A DNA stretch of 57,093 bases, from positions 1 through 57,093 of the forward strand of contig JAPSJX010000003.1 of the NCBI GenBank assembly GCA_031178105.1, read 5' to 3'. Shown here in pieces: positions 43,317 to 52,003 of this stretch. Each line of letters begins with the position of its first letter. The stretch's first letter is position 1. The position numbers and the translations under genes were made by a program. Origin of the DNA: Agrococcus sp. GTDB taxonomy: Bacteria > Actinomycetota > Actinomycetes > Actinomycetales > Microbacteriaceae. The notes under the pieces are model-generated. The model did no database searches and was not told the DNA's origin. It saw only the letters and a program-made list of their open reading frames with translations.

Positions 43317-44530
43317 GCCGAGACCTCCGCCCGACGCCGGGCCGCGCGCGGCGTCGACGAGAAGCGGGCGTCGACGAGGCGGTCCGCGAACCGGTTCCAG
43401 GCGGGATCGATCCAGCGGTCGAGCACGCGGCGCAGCCAGCGCGGCGTCCAGTTCTTCAGGCTCATCGCCGGCTTCTCGATGAGGTGCCAGGAGCCGAACG
43501 CGAGCACGTGCACGACGACGACGATCACCAGGTGGTAGACGAACCACCCCAGGGTGTGGAGCCCTGCCGCGGCGCCCAGCTGCATGAGCGGCCAGGCGAA
43601 GATGTAGACCCCGTAGCTCAGGTCGCCGTGCTTCTCCCAGTGCTGGAGCTTCGTCGCGCGCACCGCGAACCACATGAGGAAGTACGAGAAGGCGTGCATC
43701 CCCCAGATGTTCCAGCCGCCGAAGGCGTAGGCGGCGAGCGCGAGCGCGAGCGCGCCGAGCGCCAGGCGGTCGTCGATCGGGATGACGTGCTGCCACATCG
43801 CGAAGAGCATGCCGAAGGCGAACGGCCCGAGGAACATGAGCATGAACGGGTCGGCGAAGATCGGGAACCAGGCGGCGACGTCGCCCGCGCCCGACCACTG
43901 GAGCGCGTTGAGCAGCAGGATCGTGGTCGCGAACAGCGTCGTCACCCAGCGGTAGGCGAGCACGCCGACGAGGCCCAGCAGCCCGACGACGATGTACGCG
44001 AAGAACTCGTACTGCAGGGTCCAGGCCGAGCCGTTCCAGTCGTAGCCGCCGTGCAGCTGCGCGTAGGGCAGCGTCGAGCCGCCCTCGGCGATGTTGCGCT
44101 GGCCGAGCATGAGCCAGACGTTCGAGAGGAAGTAGGTGAAGGGCGACTGCGTCGGGGCGTCCCAGTACCCGTCGATCGAGCCGGTCTCGAGCGTCCACGC
44201 GATCGGCGCGATGAGGAACGCCGTCGCGAGCAGCGCCGCCCAGAAGGCGGGGAAGATGCGCATCGCCCGGCGCCACATGTAGCGGAAGATCGTCGACCTG
44301 CCCATGCGCGAGAGCGTGATGAGGAAGCCCGAGAAGAAGAAGAAGCCGGCGACGGCGACGCCGCCGAGCGACTGCTCGTCCGAGATCTGCGAGCCGAGGT
44401 CGTGGCCGCCGTAGAACCCGCCGAGCGGACCTGCGTGGCTGAAGATCACGGCGAAGGCCAGCAGCCATCGGATGAATCCGATGCTGTTCGCACGCGGGTC
44501 GAACGACTCCTGGAGCGTGGCGGCGGTCAC
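43313..44530 (-). CDS. OafA/YrhL-like acyltransferase (Acyl_transf_3)
   Basis: 405 residues with about ten helices. The N-terminal motif SIGFIRWLLAFAVIFSHAGP has the catalytic-type histidine after TM1, and VAGFFFFSGFLITLS and YMWRRAMRIFPAFWAALL have the conserved R-x10-like arginine segment. HLIEKPAM near the end is the typical final motif. It moves acetyl groups across the membrane to sugars. Starts with GTG in a GTGA overlap with the RgpF gene and ends in a GTGA overlap with the SGNH gene: a tightly coupled three-gene operon. Confidence 0.9.
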   Translation of the reverse strand: MTAATLQESFDPRANSIGFIRWLLAFAVIFSHAGPLGGFYGGHDLGSQISDEQSLGGVAVAGFFFFSGFLITLSRMGRSTIFRYMWRRAMRIFPAFWAALLATAFLIAPIAWTLETGSIDGYWDAPTQSPFTYFLSNVWLMLGQRNIAEGGSTLPYAQLHGGYDWNGSAWTLQYEFFAYIVVGLLGLVGVLAYRWVTTLFATTILLLNALQWSGAGDVAAWFPIFADPFMLMFLGPFAFGMLFAMWQHVIPIDDRLALGALALALAAYAFGGWNIWGMHAFSYFLMWFAVRATKLQHWEKHGDLSYGVYIFAWPLMQLGAAAGLHTLGWFVYHLVIVVVVHVLAFGSWHLIEKPAMSLKNWTPRWLRRVLDRWIDPAWNRFADRLVDARFSSTPRAARRRAEVSA

Positions 44531-46374
44531 CGGCCGAGCACCCGTCGGGCGCCGCGGCGGGCGACGCGGGCGACGCGCAGCGGCACCAGGAGCGCGCGCG
44601 CCGTGGTCGGGCTCGCATCCGCGATCGCGCGCTTGATGCCGGCGATGCCGTGCGATCCGCGCACGTGCGCCTGCACCCAGGCGATCTGCTCGACCGGCCA
44701 GCCGGGCACGCCCTCCGACATCGCGTCCAGCTTGTACTCGAGCCGCATGTAGCTCACGGCGGCGTTGCGCGTCGTCATCACGTTGCGCACCTCGAAGCCC
44801 GCGCCGAGCGCCGCGTAGCCGAACAGCCGCTCGAGGGTGTGCGGCAGCCCGCCGTCCTCGTACCCCTGCTCGGTCGGGAAGTCCTCCCATGCGAAGTGGG
44901 CGTCGAGCAGCAGCCGCAGCGCCGCCGGACGTGCGATGAACATCGACCCGTAGGCCGCGAGCGGGCTGCGGTCGTCGATCGGCACGCGGATGCCCAGGCG
45001 CGCGGCAAGGCGCGCGGCGGGCTCGCGGTTCGCGAACCAACCCCGCCCCATGGTGGGGAAGCCCGAGTGGATCATCGGCGGGAACACCATGCCGAGGCTC
45101 GGCCGCGCCTCGAACAGCCGCAGCAGGTTGCGCACGTAGCCGGGCGATCCGAGCAGGTTCTCGAACAGGTGCGCCTTGAAGTGCGCGGCGGGCCCGGCGC
45201 CGTTCTGCGGGCTGCGCTTCGAGTGCAGCTTCACGACCAGGTCGAAGCGATCCGACAGCAGCACGTCGCGGCATCCGAGCAGGAACGCGGAGACGTCGCG
45301 ACCCCGGTTGGAGTCGACGACGCGCACCTCGTCGCCCGAGCGGCCGGCCGCGTCGAGCGCGGCCTGGAGCCGGTCCCGCTTCTCATCCGTGTCGGTCGTC
45401 GCGACGAGCGTCCAGCCCGCGGGCAGGTTCGCGGCCTGCGCGAGGATCTCGTCGAGCATGTCGTCGTAGTAGAGGTGCGCGAGCACGCCGATGCGGAGGC
45501 CCGAGACGTCGGCCTCGCCGGTGTCGACGTCGGGCATGATCTCGAGCGTCGCGAGGTTCGTCGCGAGGTCGCGCGGCTTCGACGTGCGCGCCATGTCGCG
45601 GTAGACGATCTCCATCGGGTATCCGGCCGCCCGCATCCGGTCCTCCACGTCGCGCGGCATCACGGCGAGGCTGTCGTGGTACAGAGGGTCGTGGAAGAAC
45701 AGCCGGCGCTTCACGAGCGGCAGCCCGTCGTCGATCATCTGGGTCGGCACGTCGAAGACCGGGTGCTGGGCGCCGTAGTCGGAGGCGGGGAACGCCGTCT
45801 CCGAGCGGAAGCCGCGCTCCTCGAACCAGCTCGTGAAGCGGGACTCGTGCTGGATGATCGACGCCTCGTAGGAGTCGATGACCGGCATCGTCGACCAGTA
45901 CTCGCGCCAGGCGTCGCTCGTCGCCATGCGGCGCCGCACCGCGATCCAGTGCGACTGGATGTGCCTCGGCATGACGCCCGAGCCCGTGTAGGGATGCGGG
46001 CGCACCTCGGCGTGATCGGTCACGCCCCAGAAGTCCGCGTCCGACTCGTCCATGCGCGCGAAGAGCCCGTCGTACGAGCCGATCGGGCCGTAGAACGTGT
46101 AGTTCATGAGCACGATCTCGTCGAAGTCCGCGAGCCGGTCGCCGTGGCGCTCGAGGATGTCGCGGTAGGCGCCCACGTCGAAACCGGTGTTCTCGCGCTC
46201 CCACACGCTGTCGGCGACGGCCTCGAGCGCGACCCTGCTCTCGGTCGTGAGGGCCGAGTTCGAGACGATGGCGATCTCGTCCGCGTGAGGCCGCAGCGCC
46301 CGCAGGTGGTGGGTCACGTGCTCGCCGACGAGGCCGTCGGGGTCGTAGACCAGGAAGAACACCGCTCTGCGCAT
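44527..46374 (-). CDS. RgpF-domain glycosyltransferase, possibly two-module
   Basis: 615 residues. N-terminal RgpF-type half: FFLVYDPDGLVGEHVTHHLR, VWERENTGFDVGAYRDILE, IVLMNYTFYGPIGSYDG, DFWGVTDHAEVRPHP, PRHIQSHWIAVRRRM. The second half repeats RgpF-type signatures: VVDSNRGRDVSAFLLGC, LVVKLHSKRSPQNG, ENLLGSPGYVRNLL and YGSMFIARPAALRLLLDA. It probably adds or caps rhamnose units. First gene of the operon with OafA and SGNH genes, so glycosylation and acetylation are expressed together. The start is the ATG at 46374; TACCCT (46420-46425) is a possible -10, and the ribosome-binding site is weak (GAGG). Confidence 0.85.
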   Translation of the reverse strand: MRRAVFFLVYDPDGLVGEHVTHHLRALRPHADEIAIVSNSALTTESRVALEAVADSVWERENTGFDVGAYRDILERHGDRLADFDEIVLMNYTFYGPIGSYDGLFARMDESDADFWGVTDHAEVRPHPYTGSGVMPRHIQSHWIAVRRRMATSDAWREYWSTMPVIDSYEASIIQHESRFTSWFEERGFRSETAFPASDYGAQHPVFDVPTQMIDDGLPLVKRRLFFHDPLYHDSLAVMPRDVEDRMRAAGYPMEIVYRDMARTSKPRDLATNLATLEIMPDVDTGEADVSGLRIGVLAHLYYDDMLDEILAQAANLPAGWTLVATTDTDEKRDRLQAALDAAGRSGDEVRVVDSNRGRDVSAFLLGCRDVLLSDRFDLVVKLHSKRSPQNGAGPAAHFKAHLFENLLGSPGYVRNLLRLFEARPSLGMVFPPMIHSGFPTMGRGWFANREPAARLAARLGIRVPIDDRSPLAAYGSMFIARPAALRLLLDAHFAWEDFPTEQGYEDGGLPHTLERLFGYAALGAGFEVRNVMTTRNAAVSYMRLEYKLDAMSEGVPGWPVEQIAWVQAHVRGSHGIAGIKRAIADASPTTARALLVPLRVARVARRGARRVLGR

Positions 46375-46444
46375 GAAAGGGACCTCGCTCACCGACGCGA
46401 ATCGCTCGCGCCGCCCTCCAGGGTACCGACCGCGCACCACGGGC

Positions 46445-46450
46445 TAGGCT
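46445..46450 (+). promoter_or_regulatory. -10 element TAGGCT upstream of the GT2 gene at 46.5 kb
   Basis: TAGGCT 43 bases before the GTG at 46494; divergent from the RgpF operon. The leader includes GGGAGG. Confidence 0.4.
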
Positions 46451-46493
46451 GGGCGGGCCCGCGGTGCGCGCGCGGGAGTGCCTGGGAGGTGCC

Positions 46494-47402
46494 GTGCCGG
46501 ATCGACCGCTCGTCGTCGTGCTGCTGGCGACGCATGACGGCGCCGCCTTCCTCCGCGAGCAGATCGACTCGATCCTCGCCCAGCGCGGCGTCGACGTGCG
46601 GATCGTCGTGTCGGACGACGGTTCGACCGACGCCACGCCGGCGCTCCTCGACGAGCTCGCTGCCGATCCCCGGATCGTGCTGCTGCCGGCCGGGTCGTAC
46701 GGCTCCGCGCACGCGAACTTCCTCCGGCTCATCCGCGATGCGCCCGTCGAGGGCGCCGATGCGGTCGCGTTCTCGGACCAGGACGACGTGTGGCGGCCGG
46801 GCAGGCTCGCCGCGCAGGTCGAGCAGCTCGCCATCGCGGACGCCGTGAGCGCGAACGTGATCGCGGTGTACGACGATCGCCGGGTGCTGCTCGACAAGGC
46901 GCAGCCGCAGCGCTCCCTCGACTTCGTGCTCGAGAGCGCCGGTCCCGGCTGCACGTTCGTGCTCTCCCCTGCCGCGTTCGACCTCGTGCGCGAGGTCGTG
47001 CGCACCGACCCCGAGGCCGACGCCGCCCCCATCCACGACTGGCTCGTCTACGCGATCGTGCGCGCCGCGGGGCTGCGCTGGCACATCGACCCGGCGCCCG
47101 TGATCGACTACCGGCAGCACGGCGCGAACGACACCGGCGCGAACCTCGGGTGGGCGCAGGCCCGCACGAGGCTGCGGCGGATGCGCTCCGGTGCGTTCCG
47201 GCGAGAGGCCGCGGTCGTGGCGCGCATCGCCTCCCGCGTCGCCGACGGCGACGAGCGCGCGCGCCTCACCGCGCTCGCCGCGCTGCTCGAGCGCGGGGAC
47301 GCCCGCGCGCGGGTCGCGCTGCTCCGGGGCGTCGGCAGCCTCCGGCGGCGCCGCTCCGAGCGGATCGCGCTCGCCGGGATGCTGCTGCTCGGCGTCTGGT
47401 GA
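46494..47402 (+). CDS. GT2 rhamnosyltransferase-like glycosyltransferase
   Basis: 302 residues. GT-A fold: VVLLATHDGAAFLREQIDSI, VVSDDGSTDATPALLDELA and AFSDQDDVWRPGRLA, the SDQDDVW form that is common in rhamnosyltransferases of the RgpB/WbbL type; DYRQHGANDTGAN follows. The GTG at 46494 is chosen because GGGAGG lies four bases upstream; the frame is open from 46464. Similar in layout to the GT2 at 54-55 kb (same SDQDDVW and DYRQHG motifs), so the two are likely paralogues. Convergent with rmlA, stops 13 bases apart. Confidence 0.88.
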   Translation: MPDRPLVVVLLATHDGAAFLREQIDSILAQRGVDVRIVVSDDGSTDATPALLDELAADPRIVLLPAGSYGSAHANFLRLIRDAPVEGADAVAFSDQDDVWRPGRLAAQVEQLAIADAVSANVIAVYDDRRVLLDKAQPQRSLDFVLESAGPGCTFVLSPAAFDLVREVVRTDPEADAAPIHDWLVYAIVRAAGLRWHIDPAPVIDYRQHGANDTGANLGWAQARTRLRRMRSGAFRREAAVVARIASRVADGDERARLTALAALLERGDARARVALLRGVGSLRRRRSERIALAGMLLLGVW

Positions 47403-47415
47403 ACCGCCGGACCGG

Positions 47416-48294
47416 TCAGCCGCGGTCGCGCGAGCGCTCGAGCAGCCGCAGCATGTAGCGGCCGTAGCCGCTCTTCACGAGCGGCTGCGCGAGCCGCTCC
47501 AGCTGGGCGTCGTCGATCCACCCGGCGCGCCAGGCGATCTCCTCGATGCAGCCGATCTTGAAGCCCTGGCGGTCCTCGATGACGCGCACGTACTCGCTGG
47601 CCTGCATCATCGACTCGAAGGTGCCGGTGTCGAGCCACGCGACGCCGCGGTCGAGCACCTGCACCTGCAGCCTGCCGGCGTCGAGGTAGCGCTCGTTGAC
47701 GGTCGAGATCTCGAGCTCACCGCGCGCCGAGGGCTCGATCATCTTCGCGATCTCGATCACGTCGTTGTCGTAGAAGTAGAGGCCCGGCACGGCGTAGTCG
47801 CTCTTGGGCTGCGCCGGCTTCTCCTCGATCGAGATGGCCTTGAAGTCGTCGTCGAACTCGACGACGCCGTAGGCGGTCGGGTCCGCCACCTGGTAGGCGA
47901 AGATGACGCCGCCCTCGACCTCCGCGTGCGCTCGCAGGCTCGAGCCGAGGCCCGTGCCGTGGAAGATGTTGTCGCCGAGCACGAGCGCCACCGACTCGCC
48001 GCCGATGAACTCCTCGCCGATGATGAAGGCTTGCGCGAGGCCGTCGGGCGAGGGCTGCACCGCGTACTGGATGTCCATCCCGAGGCCGGAGCCGTCCCCC
48101 AGGAGCGCCCGGAACTGCTCGTTGTACTCGGGCGTCGTGATCACGAGCACCTCGCGGATGCCGGCCATCATGAGCGTCGACAGGGGGTAGTAGACCATCG
48201 GCTTGTCGTAGATGGGCATCAGCTGCTTCGAGATGCCCTTCGTGATCGGCCACAGCCTCGTGCCCGAGCCGCCAGCCAGGATGATGCCGCGCAC
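47416..48294 (-). CDS. rmlA: Glucose-1-phosphate thymidylyltransferase
   Basis: 292 residues. First step of dTDP-rhamnose synthesis: glucose 1-phosphate + dTTP to dTDP-glucose. Motifs: [20 protein letters not shown] (nucleotide-binding), [48 protein letters not shown] and [14 protein letters not shown]. It starts with GTG at 48294. TAGACT (48335-48340) is a candidate -10. It is 32 kb from the first rmlB and the rmlCD fusion, and 4 kb from the second rmlB, so the pathway is split across the locus. Confidence 0.97.
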   Translation of the reverse strand: MRGIILAGGSGTRLWPITKGISKQLMPIYDKPMVYYPLSTLMMAGIREVLVITTPEYNEQFRALLGDGSGLGMDIQYAVQPSPDGLAQAFIIGEEFIGGESVALVLGDNIFHGTGLGSSLRAHAEVEGGVIFAYQVADPTAYGVVEFDDDFKAISIEEKPAQPKSDYAVPGLYFYDNDVIEIAKMIEPSARGELEISTVNERYLDAGRLQVQVLDRGVAWLDTGTFESMMQASEYVRVIEDRQGFKIGCIEEIAWRAGWIDDAQLERLAQPLVKSGYGRYMLRLLERSRDRG

Positions 48295-48334
48295 GTGCCC
48301 TGCCCCTCTGCGGCCACCCGGCCGCGTCCGAGCG

Positions 48335-48340
48335 AGTCTA
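48335..48340 (-). promoter_or_regulatory. -10 element TAGACT upstream of rmlA
   Basis: TAGACT on the minus strand 41 bases before the GTG of rmlA. Confidence 0.35.
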
Positions 48341-48371
48341 GCCCGGGGCCGCTGCGACGGGCGGCCGAGCG

Positions 48372-49421
48372 TCAGGGGCAGCGCGCGTAGGCGGCGGTGG
48401 CCGCGCCGAGCGTCGGCTCGCCGCCGAGCAGGACGACCCGGTCGGGCCGCAGCTCGAGGAGCGCGTCGAGCGTCGACCCCGGCATGCAGTCGCGCCGGGC
48501 GAGCAGCATCGGTGCGCTCTCGGCCGCCGCGGCGGCGGTTCCCGCGAGCGCGTCCGCGAAGACCTCGCCGCTCGCGATGTAGACGGTGTCGACGTCCCTG
48601 CCGTCGTCCCAGAAGAGCCCGTTGACGAGCACTGCCGTCTCGAATCGATCGGCGCCGGCGAAGCGGACGACGTCCGGGGGATCGCCCGGCAGGCTGCCGA
48701 GCCCCTCCTCCGGGACCGCGTCCACACCGCCCAGCACGCCGACCCACGCCGGATGCAGGTGCGTGAGGATGTCGCGCAGGAGCGGGTGGATCCCGTCCCC
48801 GTCCGGGAAGGTGAGCAGCATCGGCCCGTCGACGAGCACGGCCGCCGGGCCGGCCGCGAGCCCGTCCGGGAAGCGGTGCCCGTTGGTGAGGAACGCCGCC
48901 GAGGCATCCGGGTACACCCGCTGCCAGAGGAAGTAGTTCGTGTCGAACCGGTTCCCGCCGGCGACGCGCACGACATCGATCGCCGGGTCGAGCGCCCGCA
49001 CCGCATCCACGACGGCGGTGGAGACGCTCGCCACGTTGCCGACGATCACGACCGTCGACGGATCGAGCCGATCGAGCTCCGCGGCGGTCGCGGGCGCCAG
49101 GGCGGACCGCGGGGTCAGCAGCAGCGGCCCGCCCTCCTGCGCGGCGGCCGGGCCCGCCATGAGCCCGTCGACGAAGCCCTCACCGGTGACGAGGTAGGCG
49201 GTGTCGGCGCCGTCCGGGTACGCCTGCTCCGAGACGCGCGCGGCTGTCTGGTACCGGTCGGGGCCGGCGATCCGCTCGGGTGGCGGGAGCACGGTCGCCG
49301 CGTCGACTGGCGCCGCGGCGCCGAGGGCCGTCGCGAGCACCGAGACGGCGAGGGCCGCTGTCGTCAGGGCTCGGAGCGGATGCTGGCGCGATCCTCTGCG
49401 GGACGTCGCGCGGTCGGACAT
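48372..49421 (-). CDS. Secreted protein of three CWB2 cell-wall-binding repeats
   Basis: 349 residues. A Sec signal peptide (about 1-42, ending APVDAATV) is followed by three tandem CWB2 repeats (about 48-145, 146-235, 236-349). Each opens with a RxxGxxRxxTA-type motif ([55 protein letters not shown]) and has a DGLAAGPAA-type helix and [15 protein letters not shown] strand. Three such repeats make one anchoring unit that binds an anionic secondary wall polymer in clostridia. There is no other domain, so it may be a binding-only protein. GGAGG precedes the ATG. Confidence 0.9.
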   Translation of the reverse strand: MSDRATSRRGSRQHPLRALTTAALAVSVLATALGAAAPVDAATVLPPPERIAGPDRYQTAARVSEQAYPDGADTAYLVTGEGFVDGLMAGPAAAQEGGPLLLTPRSALAPATAAELDRLDPSTVVIVGNVASVSTAVVDAVRALDPAIDVVRVAGGNRFDTNYFLWQRVYPDASAAFLTNGHRFPDGLAAGPAAVLVDGPMLLTFPDGDGIHPLLRDILTHLHPAWVGVLGGVDAVPEEGLGSLPGDPPDVVRFAGADRFETAVLVNGLFWDDGRDVDTVYIASGEVFADALAGTAAAAAESAPMLLARRDCMPGSTLDALLELRPDRVVLLGGEPTLGAATAAYARCP

Positions 49422-49451
49422 GGCGAACCTCCTCGACGAGATCCTGCGCGC

Positions 49452-49457
49452 AAGGTA
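49452..49457 (-). promoter_or_regulatory. -10 element TACCTT upstream of the CWB2 protein gene
   Basis: TACCTT on the minus strand 30 bases before the ATG at 49421, giving a leader of about 25 bases with GAGGAGG. Confidence 0.4.
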
Positions 49458-49497
49458 GTCCCCTCGCGCGACGCGCGGAAGCCCCGGATCCCGGGCG

Positions 49498-50460
49498 TCA
49501 GCCCTCGCGAGCCGCCTGGATCGTCGCGAAGTCGGCGCAGATGCGCGCCACGTCGCCGGGCTCCAGCGACTGCGCGAGCTGCCGGTCGTTCTCCCGGCCC
49601 GCCACGTTCAGCTGGTAGAGGCCCGTGGCCTGGGTGGCGGGCACGAACGGGAAGTTGCGGGACTGCTCCTCCACCTGGGCGGTGCGGATGCCGGCACCGA
49701 CCGCCGTCGCATTGATCCAGATGTCGTCCGCGCGCGGGGCGCGCTCGAGGAACGCCTCGCCGCGCTCGTGCAGCCGGTCGAGCAGCGCGGTCGGCAGGAT
49801 CTGGCCGGAGACGCCGGTGCCGAAGTGCGCGAAGCTCGGCGCTGTCCCCGACGCGGGCATCCACAGGTGGTACGGGCGCAGCGCGCCGTCGGCGCACTGC
49901 ATCTCGTGCGCTCGGAACGCGTGCACGAGGCCCGGACGCGACCGGTGCGCATCCGTCAGCACGCGCAGCCACCGGCGCGGGTAGACCATGTCGTCGTCGG
50001 CGACGGTGAGCGGGAGGTCGTGGTGCGGCGTGCTCGCGACGTGGGGCCAGTACTTCGCGTGCACCCGGAGCCCGGGCGCGGCCGGCCGGATCTCGAGGCC
50101 TCGGCGCTGCAGCCGGCGCAGCGGTGCGGGCAGCGGGCCCGCGAGCTCCGGCTCGTCGAGGAACAGCACGAGCCGCCGGGGCAGCCGCTCGCCCCGCGCG
50201 ATCGACTCGAGCGCGAGCCACACGAGCCGGATCCGCTCCCCGTGGCTCGTCATGGTGACGACCGCCTCGCCGCGCGGGTCGACGACGCGAGCGCGGGAGG
50301 TCAGGTTCGCGAGGCGCAGCCGCGCGATCTCCCGCAGCAGCTCGGGCGTCGGCCGGTCGTCCTGCGCCGACGTCGGGTGCTCCTGCAGGGGCACGCCGAT
50401 GACCCGGGCGGCGCTCCGACGCCCAGCCGATCGGGCGCGGCGCAGCACGGGTTCGAGCAT
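49498..50460 (-). CDS. Putative GT-A glycosyltransferase
   Basis: 320 residues. VTMTSHGERIRLVWLALESI near residue 68, LVLFLDEPELAGPLP and TVADDDMVYPRRWLRVL (a DDD metal/nucleotide-sugar site) show a GT-A fold; ADDIWINATAVGAGI lies in the acceptor region. The N-terminus is basic (ARSAGRRSAARV). The donor and acceptor are unknown. The gene is flanked on both sides by CWB2 proteins. TATCGT six bases before the ATG suggests a leaderless transcript. Confidence 0.8.
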   Translation of the reverse strand: MLEPVLRRARSAGRRSAARVIGVPLQEHPTSAQDDRPTPELLREIARLRLANLTSRARVVDPRGEAVVTMTSHGERIRLVWLALESIARGERLPRRLVLFLDEPELAGPLPAPLRRLQRRGLEIRPAAPGLRVHAKYWPHVASTPHHDLPLTVADDDMVYPRRWLRVLTDAHRSRPGLVHAFRAHEMQCADGALRPYHLWMPASGTAPSFAHFGTGVSGQILPTALLDRLHERGEAFLERAPRADDIWINATAVGAGIRTAQVEEQSRNFPFVPATQATGLYQLNVAGRENDRQLAQSLEPGDVARICADFATIQAAREG

Positions 50461-50466
50461 GTCACC

Positions 50467-50472
50467 ACGATA
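50467..50472 (-). promoter_or_regulatory. -10 element TATCGT, leaderless promoter of the GT at 49.5 kb
   Basis: TATCGT on the minus strand followed by six bases and the ATG at 50460. Confidence 0.45.
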
Positions 50473-50491
50473 GCGATGCCATGAGTGGTAC

Positions 50492-50497
50492 TTGACA
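50492..50497 (+). promoter_or_regulatory. -35-like TTGACA upstream of the CWB2-CAP gene
   Basis: A perfect TTGACA. The matching -10 is not clear: AGGCTA at 50516-50521 has an 18-base spacer, and TAGGGA at 50521 is too far. It argues that the in-frame TTG inside it is not the gene's start. Confidence 0.35.
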
Positions 50498-50566
50498 GGG
50501 CTGGGAACCAGCCGGGAGGCTAGGGAAGTTGTCTGTCCCCCGCGTGTCACGAACGAGGAGCACCCC

Positions 50567-51940
50567 ATCCTGCGCTATGCCCTGGCCACCATGGCCACGA
50601 TCGGTCTCATCGCATCGACCCTGCTGATCCCCGCGCCCGCCGCAGAAGCGGCGACCACGCGCATCGACGGCGACGACCGCTTCGAGACCAGCGTGCTCGC
50701 CTCGAGCCGGCTCCCGGCGGGCGACACCGTGTTCCTCGCCTCCGGCACCGCGTTCCCGGACGCGCTCGCCGCCGCGCCGGTCGCGGCCGCGGAGGGTGCG
50801 CACCTGCTCCTCGTGCGCCCGGAGGGCATCCCGCAGACCGTCGTCGACCGGCTGCGCGCGCTCGCGCCGCGCGAGGTCGTCCTCGTCGGCTCCGAGGCGA
50901 CGCTGTCGGCGGAGGTCGCGGCGCAGGCCGCTGCGGCCGGCGCGCGCACCGTCACGCGCATCGGCGGCACCGACCGCGTCGACACCTCGATGCGGCTGCT
51001 CGACCGGATGCGGAGCAAGGGCTCGGTCGTCACCGACGTCTGGGTCGCGAGCGGCTACAGCTTCCCCGACGCACTCGCCGCCGGCGCCGTCGCCGCGCGC
51101 GAGGGGCACGCCCTCGTGCTCACCCTCGGCGCGAACAACGGCTTCCGCCAGCACCTCAGCGCTCGGATGAACGGGGTGCAGCGGTTCCACATCCCCGGCA
51201 GCGAGTCGAGCGTGAGCGCAGACGTGCAGCGGCTGCTCGCCGGCACCGGCAGGACCGTCGACCGGTTCCCGGGGTCCGACCGCTACGAGACCGCCGTGCA
51301 GATCAACCAGGCCTTCACCCCCGCGGGCAGCGGCGGGCAGCTCGTGCTCACGAGCGGCAGCGACTTCCCCGACGGGCTCGTCGGGGCCGTGTACGCCGGC
51401 CTCCGCGGCGAGGCGCTCTACCTCACGAGCCCGGGCTGCGCGACGAGCGGCTCCGTCGCGGCCGAGCAGCGCCGCATCGGCAGCACCGGCATCACGGTGC
51501 TGGGCGGCGTCGGCACGGTCTCCCCCGTGGCCGCGGAGCTCGTCCCGTGCGCCGCGCTGAACGCATCCGCCACCGACCTGCTCAACCGCATCAACGCTGC
51601 ACGCGCGAGCGCGGGCCAGCGCCCGCTCGTGCTGGACGGGTGCCTCTCGCGCATGGCCGGCGGCTGGTCGAGCGCGATGGCGGCGGGGAACCTCACCGGT
51701 TCGGCGCACAACCCGGCGCTCACCGCCGAGGCACGGGCGTGCTCCCTGCGCGGCTGGGGCGAGAACGTGGGCCGCACGATGGGCTCGAGCCCCGATGCCG
51801 CGCGCATCATGAGCGCGTGGATGGCGTCCCCGCCGCACAAGACGAACATCGAGCGCGCGAGCTTCACGCACATCGGCATCGGCATCGACCGCGGCTCGAA
51901 CGGCTCCTGGTACTACGTGCTCGACTTCGGCATCCGCTGA
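50567..51940 (+). CDS. Secreted CWB2-repeat protein with C-terminal CAP (SCP/PR1) domain; start codon non-canonical
   Basis: About 457 residues. Signal peptide LRYALATMATIGLIASTLLI to AAEA, then three CWB2 repeats (TRIDGDDRFETSVLASSRLP, RIGGTDRVDTSMRLLDRM, RFPGSDRYETAVQINQAF), then a CAP domain (LLNRINAARASAGQRPLV, SAHNPALTAEARACSLRGWG, ENVGRTMGS, MASPPHKTNIERASFTHIGI). CAP domains are secreted and of unclear activity in bacteria. Start problem: a perfect GAGGAG (50555-50560) is followed after six bases by ATC (50567) and then CTG (50570). The next in-frame ATG (50591) would leave a signal peptide without a basic n-region, and the upstream TTG at 50492 lies in TTGACA. Confidence 0.85.
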   Translation: MLRYALATMATIGLIASTLLIPAPAAEAATTRIDGDDRFETSVLASSRLPAGDTVFLASGTAFPDALAAAPVAAAEGAHLLLVRPEGIPQTVVDRLRALAPREVVLVGSEATLSAEVAAQAAAAGARTVTRIGGTDRVDTSMRLLDRMRSKGSVVTDVWVASGYSFPDALAAGAVAAREGHALVLTLGANNGFRQHLSARMNGVQRFHIPGSESSVSADVQRLLAGTGRTVDRFPGSDRYETAVQINQAFTPAGSGGQLVLTSGSDFPDGLVGAVYAGLRGEALYLTSPGCATSGSVAAEQRRIGSTGITVLGGVGTVSPVAAELVPCAALNASATDLLNRINAARASAGQRPLVLDGCLSRMAGGWSSAMAAGNLTGSAHNPALTAEARACSLRGWGENVGRTMGSSPDAARIMSAWMASPPHKTNIERASFTHIGIGIDRGSNGSWYYVLDFGIR

Positions 51941-51959
51941 TCCTCAGGGCACCGGCGGC

Positions 51960-51965
51960 TAGACT
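51960..51965 (+). promoter_or_regulatory. -10 element TAGACT of the second rmlB operon
   Basis: TAGACT 38 bases before the GTG at 52004. The leader has no clear Shine-Dalgarno. Confidence 0.35.
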
Positions 51966-52003
51966 CGGCCGGACGTGACCCAGACCGTTAGGCCAGCCTC
52001 CTC

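Noticed and set aside
50492-50494. TTG as start of the CWB2-CAP gene
   Set aside because: It is the first half of a TTGACA box, has no ribosome-binding site and would add 25 polar residues before the signal peptide.
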